Below are positions 15,197 through 24,558 of a DNA stretch of 64,000 nucleotides, piece by piece (position 1 is the first letter of the stretch; every line of letters begins with the position of its first letter). The stretch lies in the NCBI RefSeq assembly GCF_000423945.1, contig NZ_AUIY01000020.1:1-64000 (forward strand), read 5' to 3'. The position numbers and the translations under genes were made by a program. The notes under the pieces were generated by a model, which made no database searches, had not been told where the DNA came from, and worked only from the letters and a program-made list of their open reading frames with translations. The DNA is from Butyrivibrio sp. XPD2002. GTDB taxonomy: Bacteria > Bacillota > Clostridia > Lachnospirales > Lachnospiraceae.

Positions 15197-16689
15197 GAAC
15201 TGTTCTAAATCTTTTGTCAGAATATCATATGTCGCTGATATCTGCTGAGTTTTTGCTGTTTATAGCGATAGTGATAGCCATATTTTATTGCGTGCCCGGC
15301 AAGGCTAAGAGGCTTTGGATAGGGGCAGCTAATATCGTCTTTTTGTATTTTGCAGGCGGATTGTATGGATTATCGCTTTGGTTTTTGGGAGCGGCAGTTG
15401 TATATCTGGGCGCTATGGGAATAACAAAGGGAAGAGGCTTTTTAAAAAAGCTCTGCTTTTGGGTTCCCCTAATAATTAACCTGGCGATACTTATTATCAC
15501 AAGATATCAGTATATTCATCCTGTCAGAGCACCCTTTGGTGTTTCGTTTTATACGCTTATTCTTCTTAGCTATCTGATAGATGTTTACTGGGGAAAATTT
15601 GAGGCAGTACTTAATCCTGTAGACTATTTTTCCTATGCGGGATTTTTTCCTGCAATGACATCAGGACCTATCATCAGATACAAGGAATTCGAAGCTAATT
15701 TCAAGGACAGAATAAGACCTGATTACAAAAATATAGTTTTCGGAATGGAAAGGATCCTCTGGGGATTTTTCAAAAAGCTTGTAATATCCGAGAGGTTTGC
15801 GGTTCTTGTAAATACTGTTTTTGGAGATTACAAAACTTATTCCGGAGCATACATTATTTTCGGAGTAATATGCTTTGCTTTCCAGCTGTACACTGACTTT
15901 TCCGGATGTATGGATATTGTAATGGGTGTATCGGAAGCTATGGGCATGAAAATTCCTGAGAACTTTGCGACACCATTCTTTTCAAGGTCAGAGAGTGAGC
16001 TCTGGAGACGCTGGCACATTACACTGGGAACCTGGTTTAAGGATTACATCATGTATCCTCTCCAGAAGACTGACCTGATGGTGAATTTTTCAGATATATG
16101 CAGGAAGAAGTTCGGCAGGAAAACCGGCAAAAAGGTCGGAGTGTGGCCGGGACTTCTGATTCTGTGGTTTTTAATAGGCTATTGGCACGGCGGACTATTA
16201 AAGTTCGTGATAGGTTCAGGACTTCTCCATGCGATCTATATGATCTGCGGACAGATTAACGAGCCATGGCTAAAAAAGGTCCATGAAAAGCTTGGAATTA
16301 AGCCTGAAAACGGATGGTATGTGATACTGTGCAGGGTTAGGACATTTCTTCTTTTGTGTTCAGGATTTATGTTCTTCAGAGCAGATTCAACGATTACTGC
16401 ATTAAGGATGTATGGGGCTATTTTTACAGGAAATATGGGACTGTTTAGCGCGGAGGGAATTACCTCCTTGGGACTTGATGTTCCGGACCTTGTTGTGGCA
16501 GCAGTCAGTCTTTTGATCCTGTTTATTGCTGAGTGCTTCATGCAGACAGGCAGCGTCAGAGAGAAGCTTTATGAGAAAAATGTGTTTGTAAGAGCACTTA
16601 CCTGGTCACTTCTTGCAGGCGCCGTAATGATATTTGGAATGTACGGTCCCGCATTTGAGGCTGGCTCCTTTATCTATCAGAACTTTTAA
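15193..16689 (+). CDS. MBOAT-family acyltransferase (DltB-like)
   Basis: This 498-aa membrane protein has about ten hydrophobic segments and the MBOAT signatures: FGVSFYTLILLSYLIDV, ELWRRWHITLGTWFKDYIMYPL (His275) and WFLIGYWHGG (His332, the invariant catalytic histidine). In DltB and alginate O-acetylation proteins this fold carries an acyl group across the membrane. The start is ATG 15193, overlapping the ACP stop; a possible later start at 15229 exists. Its place after a dedicated ACP suggests it uses glyceryl-ACP on the cytoplasmic side, by analogy with DltC-DltB. Confidence 0.88.
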   Translation: MRTVLNLLSEYHMSLISAEFLLFIAIVIAIFYCVPGKAKRLWIGAANIVFLYFAGGLYGLSLWFLGAAVVYLGAMGITKGRGFLKKLCFWVPLIINLAILIITRYQYIHPVRAPFGVSFYTLILLSYLIDVYWGKFEAVLNPVDYFSYAGFFPAMTSGPIIRYKEFEANFKDRIRPDYKNIVFGMERILWGFFKKLVISERFAVLVNTVFGDYKTYSGAYIIFGVICFAFQLYTDFSGCMDIVMGVSEAMGMKIPENFATPFFSRSESELWRRWHITLGTWFKDYIMYPLQKTDLMVNFSDICRKKFGRKTGKKVGVWPGLLILWFLIGYWHGGLLKFVIGSGLLHAIYMICGQINEPWLKKVHEKLGIKPENGWYVILCRVRTFLLLCSGFMFFRADSTITALRMYGAIFTGNMGLFSAEGITSLGLDVPDLVVAAVSLLILFIAECFMQTGSVREKLYEKNVFVRALTWSLLAGAVMIFGMYGPAFEAGSFIYQNF

Positions 16690-16707
16690 TTATCAGAGTG
16701 TAATATT

Positions 16708-17952
16708 ATGAAAATTGTAAAAAGGATCATTGCCTGTGGTTTGGCAGGTCTGATGATTTTTGGAATTTATATGGTATCCCTCAGGGCTACAAGGGTTGAG
16801 TATGCACATTTAAAATACGAGCAGTTTTTTAAGGATAAAACTGACTACGATGTAATGTTTTTTGGTGCAAGCCACACCCAGAACGGACTGTATCCGATGC
16901 AGCTCTGGAAGGATTACGGAATAACTTCATATAATATGGGAGGTCCCGACAGCTCACTTCCAACGAGCTACTATATGCTAAAGCTTGCGCTTAAATATCA
17001 TAAGCCCAAGGTTGCGGTCCTTGATGTTATCATGGCGGATAAAAACGATATCAGCTGGGATTACAGCGTGGCTCACCATTATCTTGATGCGTTTCCTTTA
17101 AGCGAGACAAAAATAGAGGCTGTGGATTTTCTTTTTCCTGATACCAAGAAAAAGCTTGAGATGCTGTTTCCTTACTATGTGTACCACGGTGGCTGGAAGG
17201 ATATAGACAAAGAGGCTATTGAAGGCGTTTTCAAAGAGAACCACTGGCCAACCTTTGGTGCTGAGTATGAATCACTTATACAGACACCGCCTGAGCCCCT
17301 ACAGTTTGTATCACAGGATGCGGGCTATGATGGAGACGAGACCACAGGCCATCAGTATATAAGAAAATTTGTTGAGCTCTGCAGAGAAAATGATATAGAG
17401 CCAATGCTCATGTTTTTCCCCTGCGGATGTGAGGAATCTGCTCAGAGAGCGGCAAATGAGGTATATAGAATTGCAGGAGAGATGGAGATTCCTTATGTGA
17501 ATCTCATATACGAAGAGGGCCTCATCAATCAGACGATTGATTACACAGATGGCGGCGGACATCTGAATCCTTCGGGAGCAAGGAAGGTTACTGAGTGGAT
17601 GGGAAGTTTCCTGACCTCCAATTTTCAGCTTCAGGACCACAGAGATGATGATAATTATTCAGAACTGTGGAATGCTACCTATAGCAATTATCTGGAATTT
17701 ATAGAAAACTACCTCCAGGAGTCCACTGACCTTATGACAGCGCTTATGAATATGTACAATGACGAATACTATTCATATATAGAAGTAAATCCCGGCTTTG
17801 AGGCTGATGAAGCAGAGCAGATGCTTATCGACCAGCTTCTCAATGAGAACCTTGCAGAGATAAAAGAAGCGGATACTCCGGGAGAAAACAGGATAAAAAT
17901 CAGGGTTACGGAAGTAGAATCCGGAAAAGAAATTTGCACATTGGCATTTTGA
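16708..17952 (+). CDS. SGNH-hydrolase-like extracytoplasmic protein
   Basis: This 414-aa protein has one N-terminal membrane helix (about 7-25) and an extracytoplasmic SGNH fold. Block I is VMFFGASHTQNG (Ser55) and block V is DGGGHLNPSG (Asp281, His285). This matches the role of DltD or AlgX/PatB-type proteins that receive an acyl unit from an MBOAT and pass it to a polymer. The C-terminal 120 residues are Glu/Asp/Asn-rich and of unknown function. It is last in the operon, 18 bp after the MBOAT. The ileS promoter begins 4 bp after its stop, and no terminator is visible between. Confidence 0.8.
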   Translation: MKIVKRIIACGLAGLMIFGIYMVSLRATRVEYAHLKYEQFFKDKTDYDVMFFGASHTQNGLYPMQLWKDYGITSYNMGGPDSSLPTSYYMLKLALKYHKPKVAVLDVIMADKNDISWDYSVAHHYLDAFPLSETKIEAVDFLFPDTKKKLEMLFPYYVYHGGWKDIDKEAIEGVFKENHWPTFGAEYESLIQTPPEPLQFVSQDAGYDGDETTGHQYIRKFVELCRENDIEPMLMFFPCGCEESAQRAANEVYRIAGEMEIPYVNLIYEEGLINQTIDYTDGGGHLNPSGARKVTEWMGSFLTSNFQLQDHRDDDNYSELWNATYSNYLEFIENYLQESTDLMTALMNMYNDEYYSYIEVNPGFEADEAEQMLIDQLLNENLAEIKEADTPGENRIKIRVTEVESGKEICTLAF

Positions 17953-17956
17953 TGAC

Positions 17957-17985
17957 TTGACTTTTTTTATTGCTGTGAATAAAAT
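17957..17985 (+). promoter_or_regulatory. Promoter of the ileS T-box transcript
   Basis: TTGACT (17957-17962), 17 bp, TAAAAT (17980-17985). It starts directly after the preceding gene's stop and just before the T-box leader. Confidence 0.75.
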
Positions 17986-17997
17986 AAATCGTAACTT

Positions 17998-18335
17998 CAT
18001 AGAAAAAGCTATGACGAAGACAGTATGTATTTTTGAAAGCTGCAGAGAGCCTGCGGATGGTGCGAGCAGGTGCGAGTAAGAACTACAGAAAATCACTTCC
18101 GAGCTGCATGAGTGAAAGGTAATCGCTTAGCGAGGTACTTTCGAGCTTGGCATACTACCTTGTTCTGGCGAGAGCAAAGCTCGAGAACAGAACTTCCTAT
18201 TTCTCTTAAGTAACTCATGACGGAGTCTCCCCGTTATGGAGAAACATATAAAACCGTAAATTCGGGGAGTATGCGTAAACAGGTGGTACAGCGAGTTCAG
18301 GCTCGTCCTTTTTACAAGGACGAGCCTTTATTTAT
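17998..18335 (+). ncRNA. T-box leader (isoleucine) of ileS
   Basis: The leader has the T-box consensus AGGTGGTACAGCG at about 18281-18293, an early Stem I element (GCTATGACGAAGACAGTATG-like), and a specifier-side sequence GAAAATCAC with ATC (isoleucine) at 18092-18094. It ends in a terminator hairpin. Uncharged tRNA-Ile should pair with the specifier and the T-box bulge (TGGT) to stabilise the antiterminator and switch ileS on. The specifier assignment rests on position and agreement with the gene downstream. Confidence 0.88.
18299..18335 (+). terminator. T-box-controlled terminator
   Basis: AGGCTCGTCCTT (18299-18310) pairs with AAGGACGAGCCT (18316-18327), followed by a T-rich tract. It is mutually exclusive with the T-box antiterminator. 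Confidence 0.85.
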
Positions 18336-18353
18336 TCTTGAAAGGAGTTTCAA

Positions 18354-21300
18354 ATGTACAAGAAGGTTGACACTGATATGAATTTTGTCGCCCGCGAGAA
18401 GGAAGTCGAGCAGTTCTGGAAAGATCAGGATATTTTCCAGAAGAGCGTAGATACCAGAAGCAAGGGCGAGATGTATATGTTCTATGACGGACCGCCGACT
18501 GCAAACGGTAAGCCGCATATCGGACACGTACTTACACGTGCGATCAAGGATATGATTCCGAGATACCGTACAATGAAGGGATATACAGTTCCTCGTAAGG
18601 CTGGTTGGGATACCCACGGTCTTCCGGTTGAGCTTGAGGTTGAGAAGCTCCTTGGTCTCGATGGAAAAGAGCAGATCGAAGAGTATGGTATGGAGCCCTT
18701 CATCAAGAAGTGTAAGGAATCCGTATGGAAATATAAGGGAATGTGGGAGGATTTCTCCGGCACAGTTGGTTTCTGGGCTGATATGGATCACCCCTACATC
18801 ACCTATGATGATAACTTCATCGAGTCCGAGTGGTGGGCTCTCAACGAGATCTGGAAGAAGGGTCTTCTTTACAAGGGCTTCAAGGTAGTTCCTTACTGCC
18901 CTCGCTGTGGCACACCTCTTTCTTCACACGAGGTAGCACAGGGCTATAAGACTCTTAAAGAGCGTACAGCAGTTGTTCGTTTCAAGGTTAAGGATGAGGA
19001 TGCATATTTCCTCGCATGGACAACAACTCCCTGGACACTTCCTTCAAATATCGGTCTTTGCGTAAACCCTGATGAGAAGTACATCAAGGTTAAGGCTGCA
19101 GACGGCTATACATATTATCTTGCTGAGGCACTTGCTGATACAGTACTTGGCTCACTTGCCAAGGAAGAGGGCGAGAAGGCGTACGAGGTTATTGAGACTT
19201 ATGTTGGTACAGACCTCGAGTATAAGGAATATGAGCCTCTTTATCAGTGCGCTGCTGATGAGACAGAAAAACAGCACAAGAAGGCATTTTTCATCTATTG
19301 CGATAACTACGTAACAATGTCAGATGGTACAGGTATCGTACATATCGCTCCTGCATTCGGTGAAGATGATGCCCGTGTTGGTAGAAAATATGACGCTCCT
19401 CTTGTACAGATGGTTGATGGAGAGGGTAGACTTAAGCCCGAGACTCCTTTTGCTGGCTACAGATGTAAGCCCACAGAGAAGGAAATCGAAGAGGGTGCAA
19501 TCAGTGCAGATCCCGAGGTATTAAAGGATCTTGATGCAAGAAGCCTTCTTTTCTCAGCACCTAAGATGGAGCATGATTATCCTCACTGTTGGAGATGTGG
19601 AACACCGCTTCTTTACTATGCTCGTTCTTCATGGTTCATCAAGGTTACAGAGGTTAAGGATGACCTTATCAGAAATAACAAGGAGATCAACTGGGTTCCT
19701 GAGTCAATCGGTAAGGGACGTTTCGGTGACTGGCTTGAGAACATTCAGGACTGGGGTATCTCCCGTGACAGATATTGGGGAACACCTCTTAACATCTGGG
19801 AGTGCGATGACTGTGGACATCAGCTTTCAGTAGGTTCAAGAAAAGAGCTCGCTGAGCTTTCAGGAGATCCTTCTGCTGAGACTACAGAGCTTCACAGACC
19901 TTATATCGATAAGTTTGAGATTACATGTCCTAAGTGTGGCAAGAAGATGCACAGAGTTAAGGAAGTTATCGACTGCTGGTTCGATTCAGGAGCAATGCCT
20001 TTTGCTCAGCTCCACTATCCTTTTGAGAACAAGGAGCTTTTCGAGAAGCAGTTCCCTGCTCAGTTCATCTCTGAGGCTGTAGATCAGACAAGAGGATGGT
20101 TCTACTCACTCCACGCTGAAGCAACACTTCTTTTCAATAAGCCTGCATTTAAAAATGTTATAGTACTCGGCCTTGTGCAGGATGAGAACGGACAGAAGAT
20201 GAGTAAGTCAAAGGGCAATGCGGTTGATCCGTTTGAAGCTCTTGAGAAATACGGTGCAGATGCAATCAGATGGTACTTCTATACAAACTCTGCTCCCTGG
20301 CTTCCTTCCAGATTCGCTGGTAAGACAGTTCAGGAAGGACAGAGAAAGTTCCTTGGAACACTTTGGAATACCTATGCATTCTTCGTACTTTATGCAAATA
20401 TCGACGGATTCGATGCTTCGAAGTACACACTTGAGAAGGACAAGCTTACCGTTATGGATAAGTGGATCCTCTCCAAGATGAACACCATGATCGGTGAGGT
20501 TGATAAGAACCTTGAGAATTACAGAATTCCTGAAGCAGGAAAGGCACTTGATGCATTTGTTGATGACCTTTCCAACTGGTATGTAAGAAGAAGCCGTGAG
20601 CGTTTCTGGGCTAAGGGAATGGAGCAGGATAAGATCTCTGCATACATGACACTTTACACAGCACTTGTAAATGTATGTAAGGCAGCAGCACCTATGGTTC
20701 CTTTCATGACAGAGTCTATCTACCAGAACCTTGTAAGAACAAGTGACAGCACAGCTCCTGAGTCAATCCACCTCTGCGATTTCCCTACAGCCTGCGAGAG
20801 CTTCATCGACAAGGATCTCGAGGAGAACATGGATGAGGTACTTCAGATCGTAGTTCTTGGACGTGCATGCCGTAACGCTGCAGCAATCAAGAACCGTCAG
20901 CCTATCGGACAGATGTATGTTAAGGCTGAGAAGACAGTTTCTGAGTTCTATCAGGAGATCATCGAGGATGAGCTGAATGTTAAGAAGGTTATCTTTGCAG
21001 ATGATGTAAGAGACTTCACAACATATACATTTAAGCCTCAGCTTAAGACAGTAGGACCTAAATACGGTAAGGTACTCGGCGGAATTAAAGAGTATTTGGG
21101 TTCACTTGATGGAAACAATGCAATGGATGAGCTTAAGGCAAACGGTGCTCTTAAGTTTGAAGTAAATGGAACAGCAGTTGAGCTTACTGAGGATGACCTC
21201 CTCATCGATATGGCTCAGAAGGAAGGCTTTGAGAGCACAGAGGATCATGGTATCACAGTTGTTCTTGATACAAACCTTTCAGAGGAGCTTATCAATGAAG

Positions 21301-21545
21301 GCTTCATGTATGAGGTTATCAGTAAGGTTCAGACAATGCGTAAGGATTCTGGCTTCGAAGTTATGGATCACATCAAGCTGTCTGTAAACGGCAACGATAA
21401 GATCGCTCAGATCGTTAAGGACAATGCTGATTCTATCTCTACCAAGGTACTTGCTACAGAGCTCGTATATGGCAGCGATGTTGCTAATTCCAAGGAATGG
21501 GATATCAACGGCGAGAAGGTTACAATCGGCGTAGAGAAGGTTTGA
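18354..21545 (+). CDS. ileS: Isoleucyl-tRNA synthetase, long IleS2-like type
   Basis: This 1063-aa class I synthetase joins isoleucine to tRNA-Ile. The HIGH motif (PHIGH, 54-58) and KMSKS (about 615-619) are intact, and the editing domain lies between. Its length and signatures (EWWALNEIWKKGLLYKG, then VPYCPRCGTPLSSHE) are those of the eukaryote-like IleS2 group rather than the roughly 920-aa IleS1. IleS2 enzymes are typically less sensitive to mupirocin; whether this one is cannot be told. The HIGH motif is canonical, not the rearranged form reported in some IleS2. AAAGGAG precedes the ATG. Codon use is strongly biased, as in highly expressed genes. Regulation is by the isoleucine T-box. Confidence 0.96.
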   Translation: MYKKVDTDMNFVAREKEVEQFWKDQDIFQKSVDTRSKGEMYMFYDGPPTANGKPHIGHVLTRAIKDMIPRYRTMKGYTVPRKAGWDTHGLPVELEVEKLLGLDGKEQIEEYGMEPFIKKCKESVWKYKGMWEDFSGTVGFWADMDHPYITYDDNFIESEWWALNEIWKKGLLYKGFKVVPYCPRCGTPLSSHEVAQGYKTLKERTAVVRFKVKDEDAYFLAWTTTPWTLPSNIGLCVNPDEKYIKVKAADGYTYYLAEALADTVLGSLAKEEGEKAYEVIETYVGTDLEYKEYEPLYQCAADETEKQHKKAFFIYCDNYVTMSDGTGIVHIAPAFGEDDARVGRKYDAPLVQMVDGEGRLKPETPFAGYRCKPTEKEIEEGAISADPEVLKDLDARSLLFSAPKMEHDYPHCWRCGTPLLYYARSSWFIKVTEVKDDLIRNNKEINWVPESIGKGRFGDWLENIQDWGISRDRYWGTPLNIWECDDCGHQLSVGSRKELAELSGDPSAETTELHRPYIDKFEITCPKCGKKMHRVKEVIDCWFDSGAMPFAQLHYPFENKELFEKQFPAQFISEAVDQTRGWFYSLHAEATLLFNKPAFKNVIVLGLVQDENGQKMSKSKGNAVDPFEALEKYGADAIRWYFYTNSAPWLPSRFAGKTVQEGQRKFLGTLWNTYAFFVLYANIDGFDASKYTLEKDKLTVMDKWILSKMNTMIGEVDKNLENYRIPEAGKALDAFVDDLSNWYVRRSRERFWAKGMEQDKISAYMTLYTALVNVCKAAAPMVPFMTESIYQNLVRTSDSTAPESIHLCDFPTACESFIDKDLEENMDEVLQIVVLGRACRNAAAIKNRQPIGQMYVKAEKTVSEFYQEIIEDELNVKKVIFADDVRDFTTYTFKPQLKTVGPKYGKVLGGIKEYLGSLDGNNAMDELKANGALKFEVNGTAVELTEDDLLIDMAQKEGFESTEDHGITVVLDTNLSEELINEGFMYEVISKVQTMRKDSGFEVMDHIKLSVNGNDKIAQIVKDNADSISTKVLATELVYGSDVANSKEWDINGEKVTIGVEKV

Positions 21546-21608
21546 TTCGTTTGATCATGAGGTCGAGCGAAGAAAGAGCAGATTTTTCCGTTGAAATAAA
21601 GAAGTAAT

Positions 21609-21648
21609 AAAAACCCGGAACGGATTTAATTATCCGTTTCGGGTTTTT
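21609..21648 (+). terminator. ileS terminator
   Basis: AAAAACCCGGAACGGAT (21609-21625) pairs with ATCCGTTTCGGGTTTTT (21632-21648). It is a long GC-rich stem with a T-tract, also usable on the other strand. Confidence 0.9.
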
Positions 21649-21723
21649 ACATAAGTAGCTATCCTTTACTTTTTCGGGGATCGATTTTTGATTTATATAC
21701 GCGATTTTTGTTATATCAGCTTA

Positions 21724-22383
21724 TTAAGCAAGGTTCTCGTCCTTAACGATCTTAACGATTCTGCTTGTTCCAAGTCTGTCAGCACCAAGTTCCATGAACT
21801 TTTCAGCATCAGCGATGCTTCCGATTCCGCCTGCAGCCTTCATCTTTACATCGGGACCAACATGCTTTGCAAAGAGTGCGATGTCATCAAAGGTAGCACC
21901 TGCTGTTGAGAAGCCAGTAGAGGTCTTGATGTAATCAGCCTTGGCCTCTGTTACAAGCTCGCACATCTTGATCTTCTCTTCATCTGTGAGGAGGCAGGTC
22001 TCGATGATAACCTTGAGGATGTGGTCACCGCAGGCAGCCTTGATCTCTTTGATCTCATTGAGAACATAGTCATAGTTCTTAGCCTTGAGCTCACCGATAT
22101 TGATAACCATATCGATCTCGTTAGCGCCCTTTTCGATGGCATCCTTTGTCTCGAATACCTTTGTCTCAGTTGTCATGTTTCCGTTGGGGAAACCGATAAC
22201 AGTACAGATGTTGAGCTTTCCGTTTGTGTAGTCGTGAACACGCTTGATGTAGCAGGGAGGAATGCAGATGGAAGCTGTCTCATATTTCATTCCATCATCA
22301 GCGATTTCCTTGATCTGATCCCAGGTTGCTTCCTGCTTTAAAAGTGTGTGATCACAGTGGTTTAATATTGTTTTGATATCCAT
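21724..22383 (-). CDS. deoC: Deoxyribose-phosphate aldolase
   Basis: This 219-aa cytoplasmic aldolase splits 2-deoxyribose-5-phosphate into glyceraldehyde-3-phosphate and acetaldehyde, the last step of deoxynucleoside catabolism. The Schiff-base lysine lies in [24 protein letters not shown] and KAAGGIGS are also typical. It is the last gene of the minus-strand nucleoside-uptake cluster, 69 bp after the second permease, with a hairpin in that gap. AAGGAG lies upstream of the ATG. The pairing of importer and deoC argues that the imported substrate is a (deoxy)nucleoside. Confidence 0.96.
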   Translation of the reverse strand: MDIKTILNHCDHTLLKQEATWDQIKEIADDGMKYETASICIPPCYIKRVHDYTNGKLNICTVIGFPNGNMTTETKVFETKDAIEKGANEIDMVINIGELKAKNYDYVLNEIKEIKAACGDHILKVIIETCLLTDEEKIKMCELVTEAKADYIKTSTGFSTAGATFDDIALFAKHVGPDVKMKAAGGIGSIADAEKFMELGADRLGTSRIVKIVKDENLA

Positions 22384-22407
22384 AATTATCTCCTTTTTAG
22401 AAAAATA

Positions 22408-22440
22408 TATCCCGGCCAGGTCTACGACACAGCCGGGATA
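22408..22440 (-). terminator. Hairpin between permease 2 and deoC
   Basis: TATCCCGGC (22408-22416) and GCCGGGATA (22432-22440) pair perfectly. Read on the minus strand, the stem is followed by a T-rich run (ATATTTTTC), so it is a likely partial terminator or mRNA-stabilising stem inside the operon. Confidence 0.6.
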
Positions 22441-22452
22441 AGCATAAAGTTT

Positions 22453-23397
22453 TTATCTTTGTCCCTTATCGTAGGGGATACCTTCTGCCTTAGGAGCTCT
22501 GGAGTTCTTGGATGTGAATGCAAGAACGAGGAGTGAAATTACATAAGGCATTATGTTGTATACAGTACCTGAAATAGGCAGTGCATGAAGGATTCCAATT
22601 CCCATATATACATTTGATAAGGATCTGAATACTGCGAACAGTACAGCAGACCATGCGATTCTCTCAGGCTTCCACTGACCGAAGATCATAACAGCCAGAG
22701 AGAGGAAACCTGCACCTGCAACACCGTAATCGAAGTGCCAGGTTGAGTTAGCAGCAGCGATATAAATGATACCACCGATTCCTGCAAGGAAACCGGAAAT
22801 GATAACGCCTGAATATCTCATGGCATATACGCTGATACCAACGGATTCTGCAGCCTGAGGATGCTCACCGCAGGCACGAAGTCTTAAAGCAAACTTTGTC
22901 TTGTAAAACATTACGATTGCAATAACAAGAAGTATTGCAGCTACTACTACGAACCAGGAGAGCTGAACGGGGCCAATGCTGAACATGAATGCATCGTGAC
23001 CTCTTACATAGTCAAGCTTTGCTGAGAAGTCAGTTCCGTTTGATCTGGATGTATTAAATGCTTTAACAATAACGGTTGCTGATGCAGTAGCAAGCATGTT
23101 CAGAGCAGTGCCGATAAGGGTCTGGTCAGCGTTGAAATGAATGCAGGCAACAGCTATAAGGAGTGATGATGCCATTCCGGCTAAAGCAGCAGCTATAAGT
23201 GTCAGAGACACGATAGTGAACTTGGATGCATCAGCAGGAAGGAGAACCATTACCATAGCTCCGGCCATAGCGCCGAATACCATGATTCCTTCAAGTCCGA
23301 GGTTGATGATACCGCTTCGCTCAGAGAACATACCGCCAAGTGCTACCAGGATCAAAACAGCGGAGAAAATAAGTGTGTACTGAATAAGTAATGCCAT
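22453..23397 (-). CDS. Nucleoside ABC transporter permease (NupQ-like)
   Basis: This 314-aa membrane protein of the BPD_transp_2 family has about nine hydrophobic segments and family signatures FSERSGIINLGLEGIMVFGAM, GTALNMLAT and RACGEHPQAAESVGI. It pairs with the permease encoded upstream to form the channel of a BMP-dependent nucleoside importer. I choose ATG 23397 because AGGAGG lies just before it, four bases after the stop of the first permease; a longer frame to 23481 would overlap that gene. Confidence 0.9.
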   Translation of the reverse strand: MALLIQYTLIFSAVLILVALGGMFSERSGIINLGLEGIMVFGAMAGAMVMVLLPADASKFTIVSLTLIAAALAGMASSLLIAVACIHFNADQTLIGTALNMLATASATVIVKAFNTSRSNGTDFSAKLDYVRGHDAFMFSIGPVQLSWFVVVAAILLVIAIVMFYKTKFALRLRACGEHPQAAESVGISVYAMRYSGVIISGFLAGIGGIIYIAAANSTWHFDYGVAGAGFLSLAVMIFGQWKPERIAWSAVLFAVFRSLSNVYMGIGILHALPISGTVYNIMPYVISLLVLAFTSKNSRAPKAEGIPYDKGQR

Positions 23398-23401
23398 ATT
23401 C

Positions 23402-24556
23402 TTACACCTCCTTCTTATCAGCCGCTTTGTCTTCGGCAGTTTTATTTGTATCTTCTGCGTTAGCATTAGAAGAAGTTCCAAGCTTGCTTACAGGCTTTGT
23501 CATGAGCTTTCTGAAGAAAAGAACAAAGCCGCACAGATAGATGATAATAGCGATCATAAGATCTGCAACCTGAGGGTTGTAATAGTTTGTATTGAGGTAC
23601 TGACCACCCTGTGTGATGTAGGTTACGAACAGACCTGCGAAAATTGTTCCTATAGGATGAAGACCACCGAGGAATGCAACTGCAATTCCAGAGAATCCCA
23701 TTCCGGGAACAGAGGATGAAATCTTGTAATGCTCAATACCTGTCAGGTAGTAGAGACCAGCAGCCATACCGGAAATAGCACCGGAAATAACAAGGCTGAG
23801 GATGATGTTTCTCTTTGCGTTCATTCCGGCGTATTTAGCAGCGTCCTTGCTGTGACCTGTAGCCTTGAGCTCATAGCCGAAAGTTGTCTTGCCGAGAATG
23901 AAAAGAATTCCAATAGCAATGAGAATTGTAAGCGGAACAGCAATGGTAATGTACTTATTCTTTCCAAAGAACTCGCTGAGGAAAGAAGGAAGAAGGCTGG
24001 CATCCTTAACTGCAAAGGTCTCGGATTTTGTGGTGTTCATAACCTTTTTATCGCCCAAAATGATGTTACATATATATAGGGCTATCCAGTTAAGCATGAT
24101 ACCTGCGATAACTTCGTTTACATTGCAATAAGCCTTGAAGAATCCGCAGATGCATCCCCAAAGGGCACCTGCAAGGAATGCAGCCAGGATACAGAGCAGC
24201 CAGTTCCAATGAAGAGCCAGAGCTGTATAAAGGCTGGCGATGATACCAACAGTATACTGTCCGGCACATCCGATGTTGAAAAGACCTGTTTTGTATGCAA
24301 AAAGAATGGCTTCTGCACAAAGTATTACGGGAACGGACTTTACAAGTACGGATCCCATGGCGCTCATGAGCTTTTTCTGATTGCCGGCGAACTTGAAGAA
24401 GTTACGAAGGATGGCAAACATTCCTTCAGAAGCGTGAGCCGGGTTCATGAGAAGCAAAATGACATATCCCAGTAATATTCCGAGTATTGCGCATACGATG
24501 GATGCAAGCAGTGTCTGAAAACCGGGTTTTCTTAAAAGACTTGTTTTTTCTTCCAC
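23402..24556 (-). CDS. Nucleoside ABC transporter permease (NupP-like)
   Basis: This 384-aa membrane protein is the first of the two permeases. Family features are LFAYKTGLFNIGCAGQYTVG, NEVIAGIMLNWIALYI and ATGHSKDAAKYAGMNAKRNI. The C-terminal 30 residues are a charged, hydrophilic tail (Asn/Asp/Glu/Lys). It follows the ATPase gene by two bases and precedes permease 2 by four bases, so translation is coupled. Confidence 0.92.
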   Translation of the reverse strand: MEEKTSLLRKPGFQTLLASIVCAILGILLGYVILLLMNPAHASEGMFAILRNFFKFAGNQKKLMSAMGSVLVKSVPVILCAEAILFAYKTGLFNIGCAGQYTVGIIASLYTALALHWNWLLCILAAFLAGALWGCICGFFKAYCNVNEVIAGIMLNWIALYICNIILGDKKVMNTTKSETFAVKDASLLPSFLSEFFGKNKYITIAVPLTILIAIGILFILGKTTFGYELKATGHSKDAAKYAGMNAKRNIILSLVISGAISGMAAGLYYLTGIEHYKISSSVPGMGFSGIAVAFLGGLHPIGTIFAGLFVTYITQGGQYLNTNYYNPQVADLMIAIIIYLCGFVLFFRKLMTKPVSKLGTSSNANAEDTNKTAEDKAADKKEV

Positions 24557-24558
24557 GC

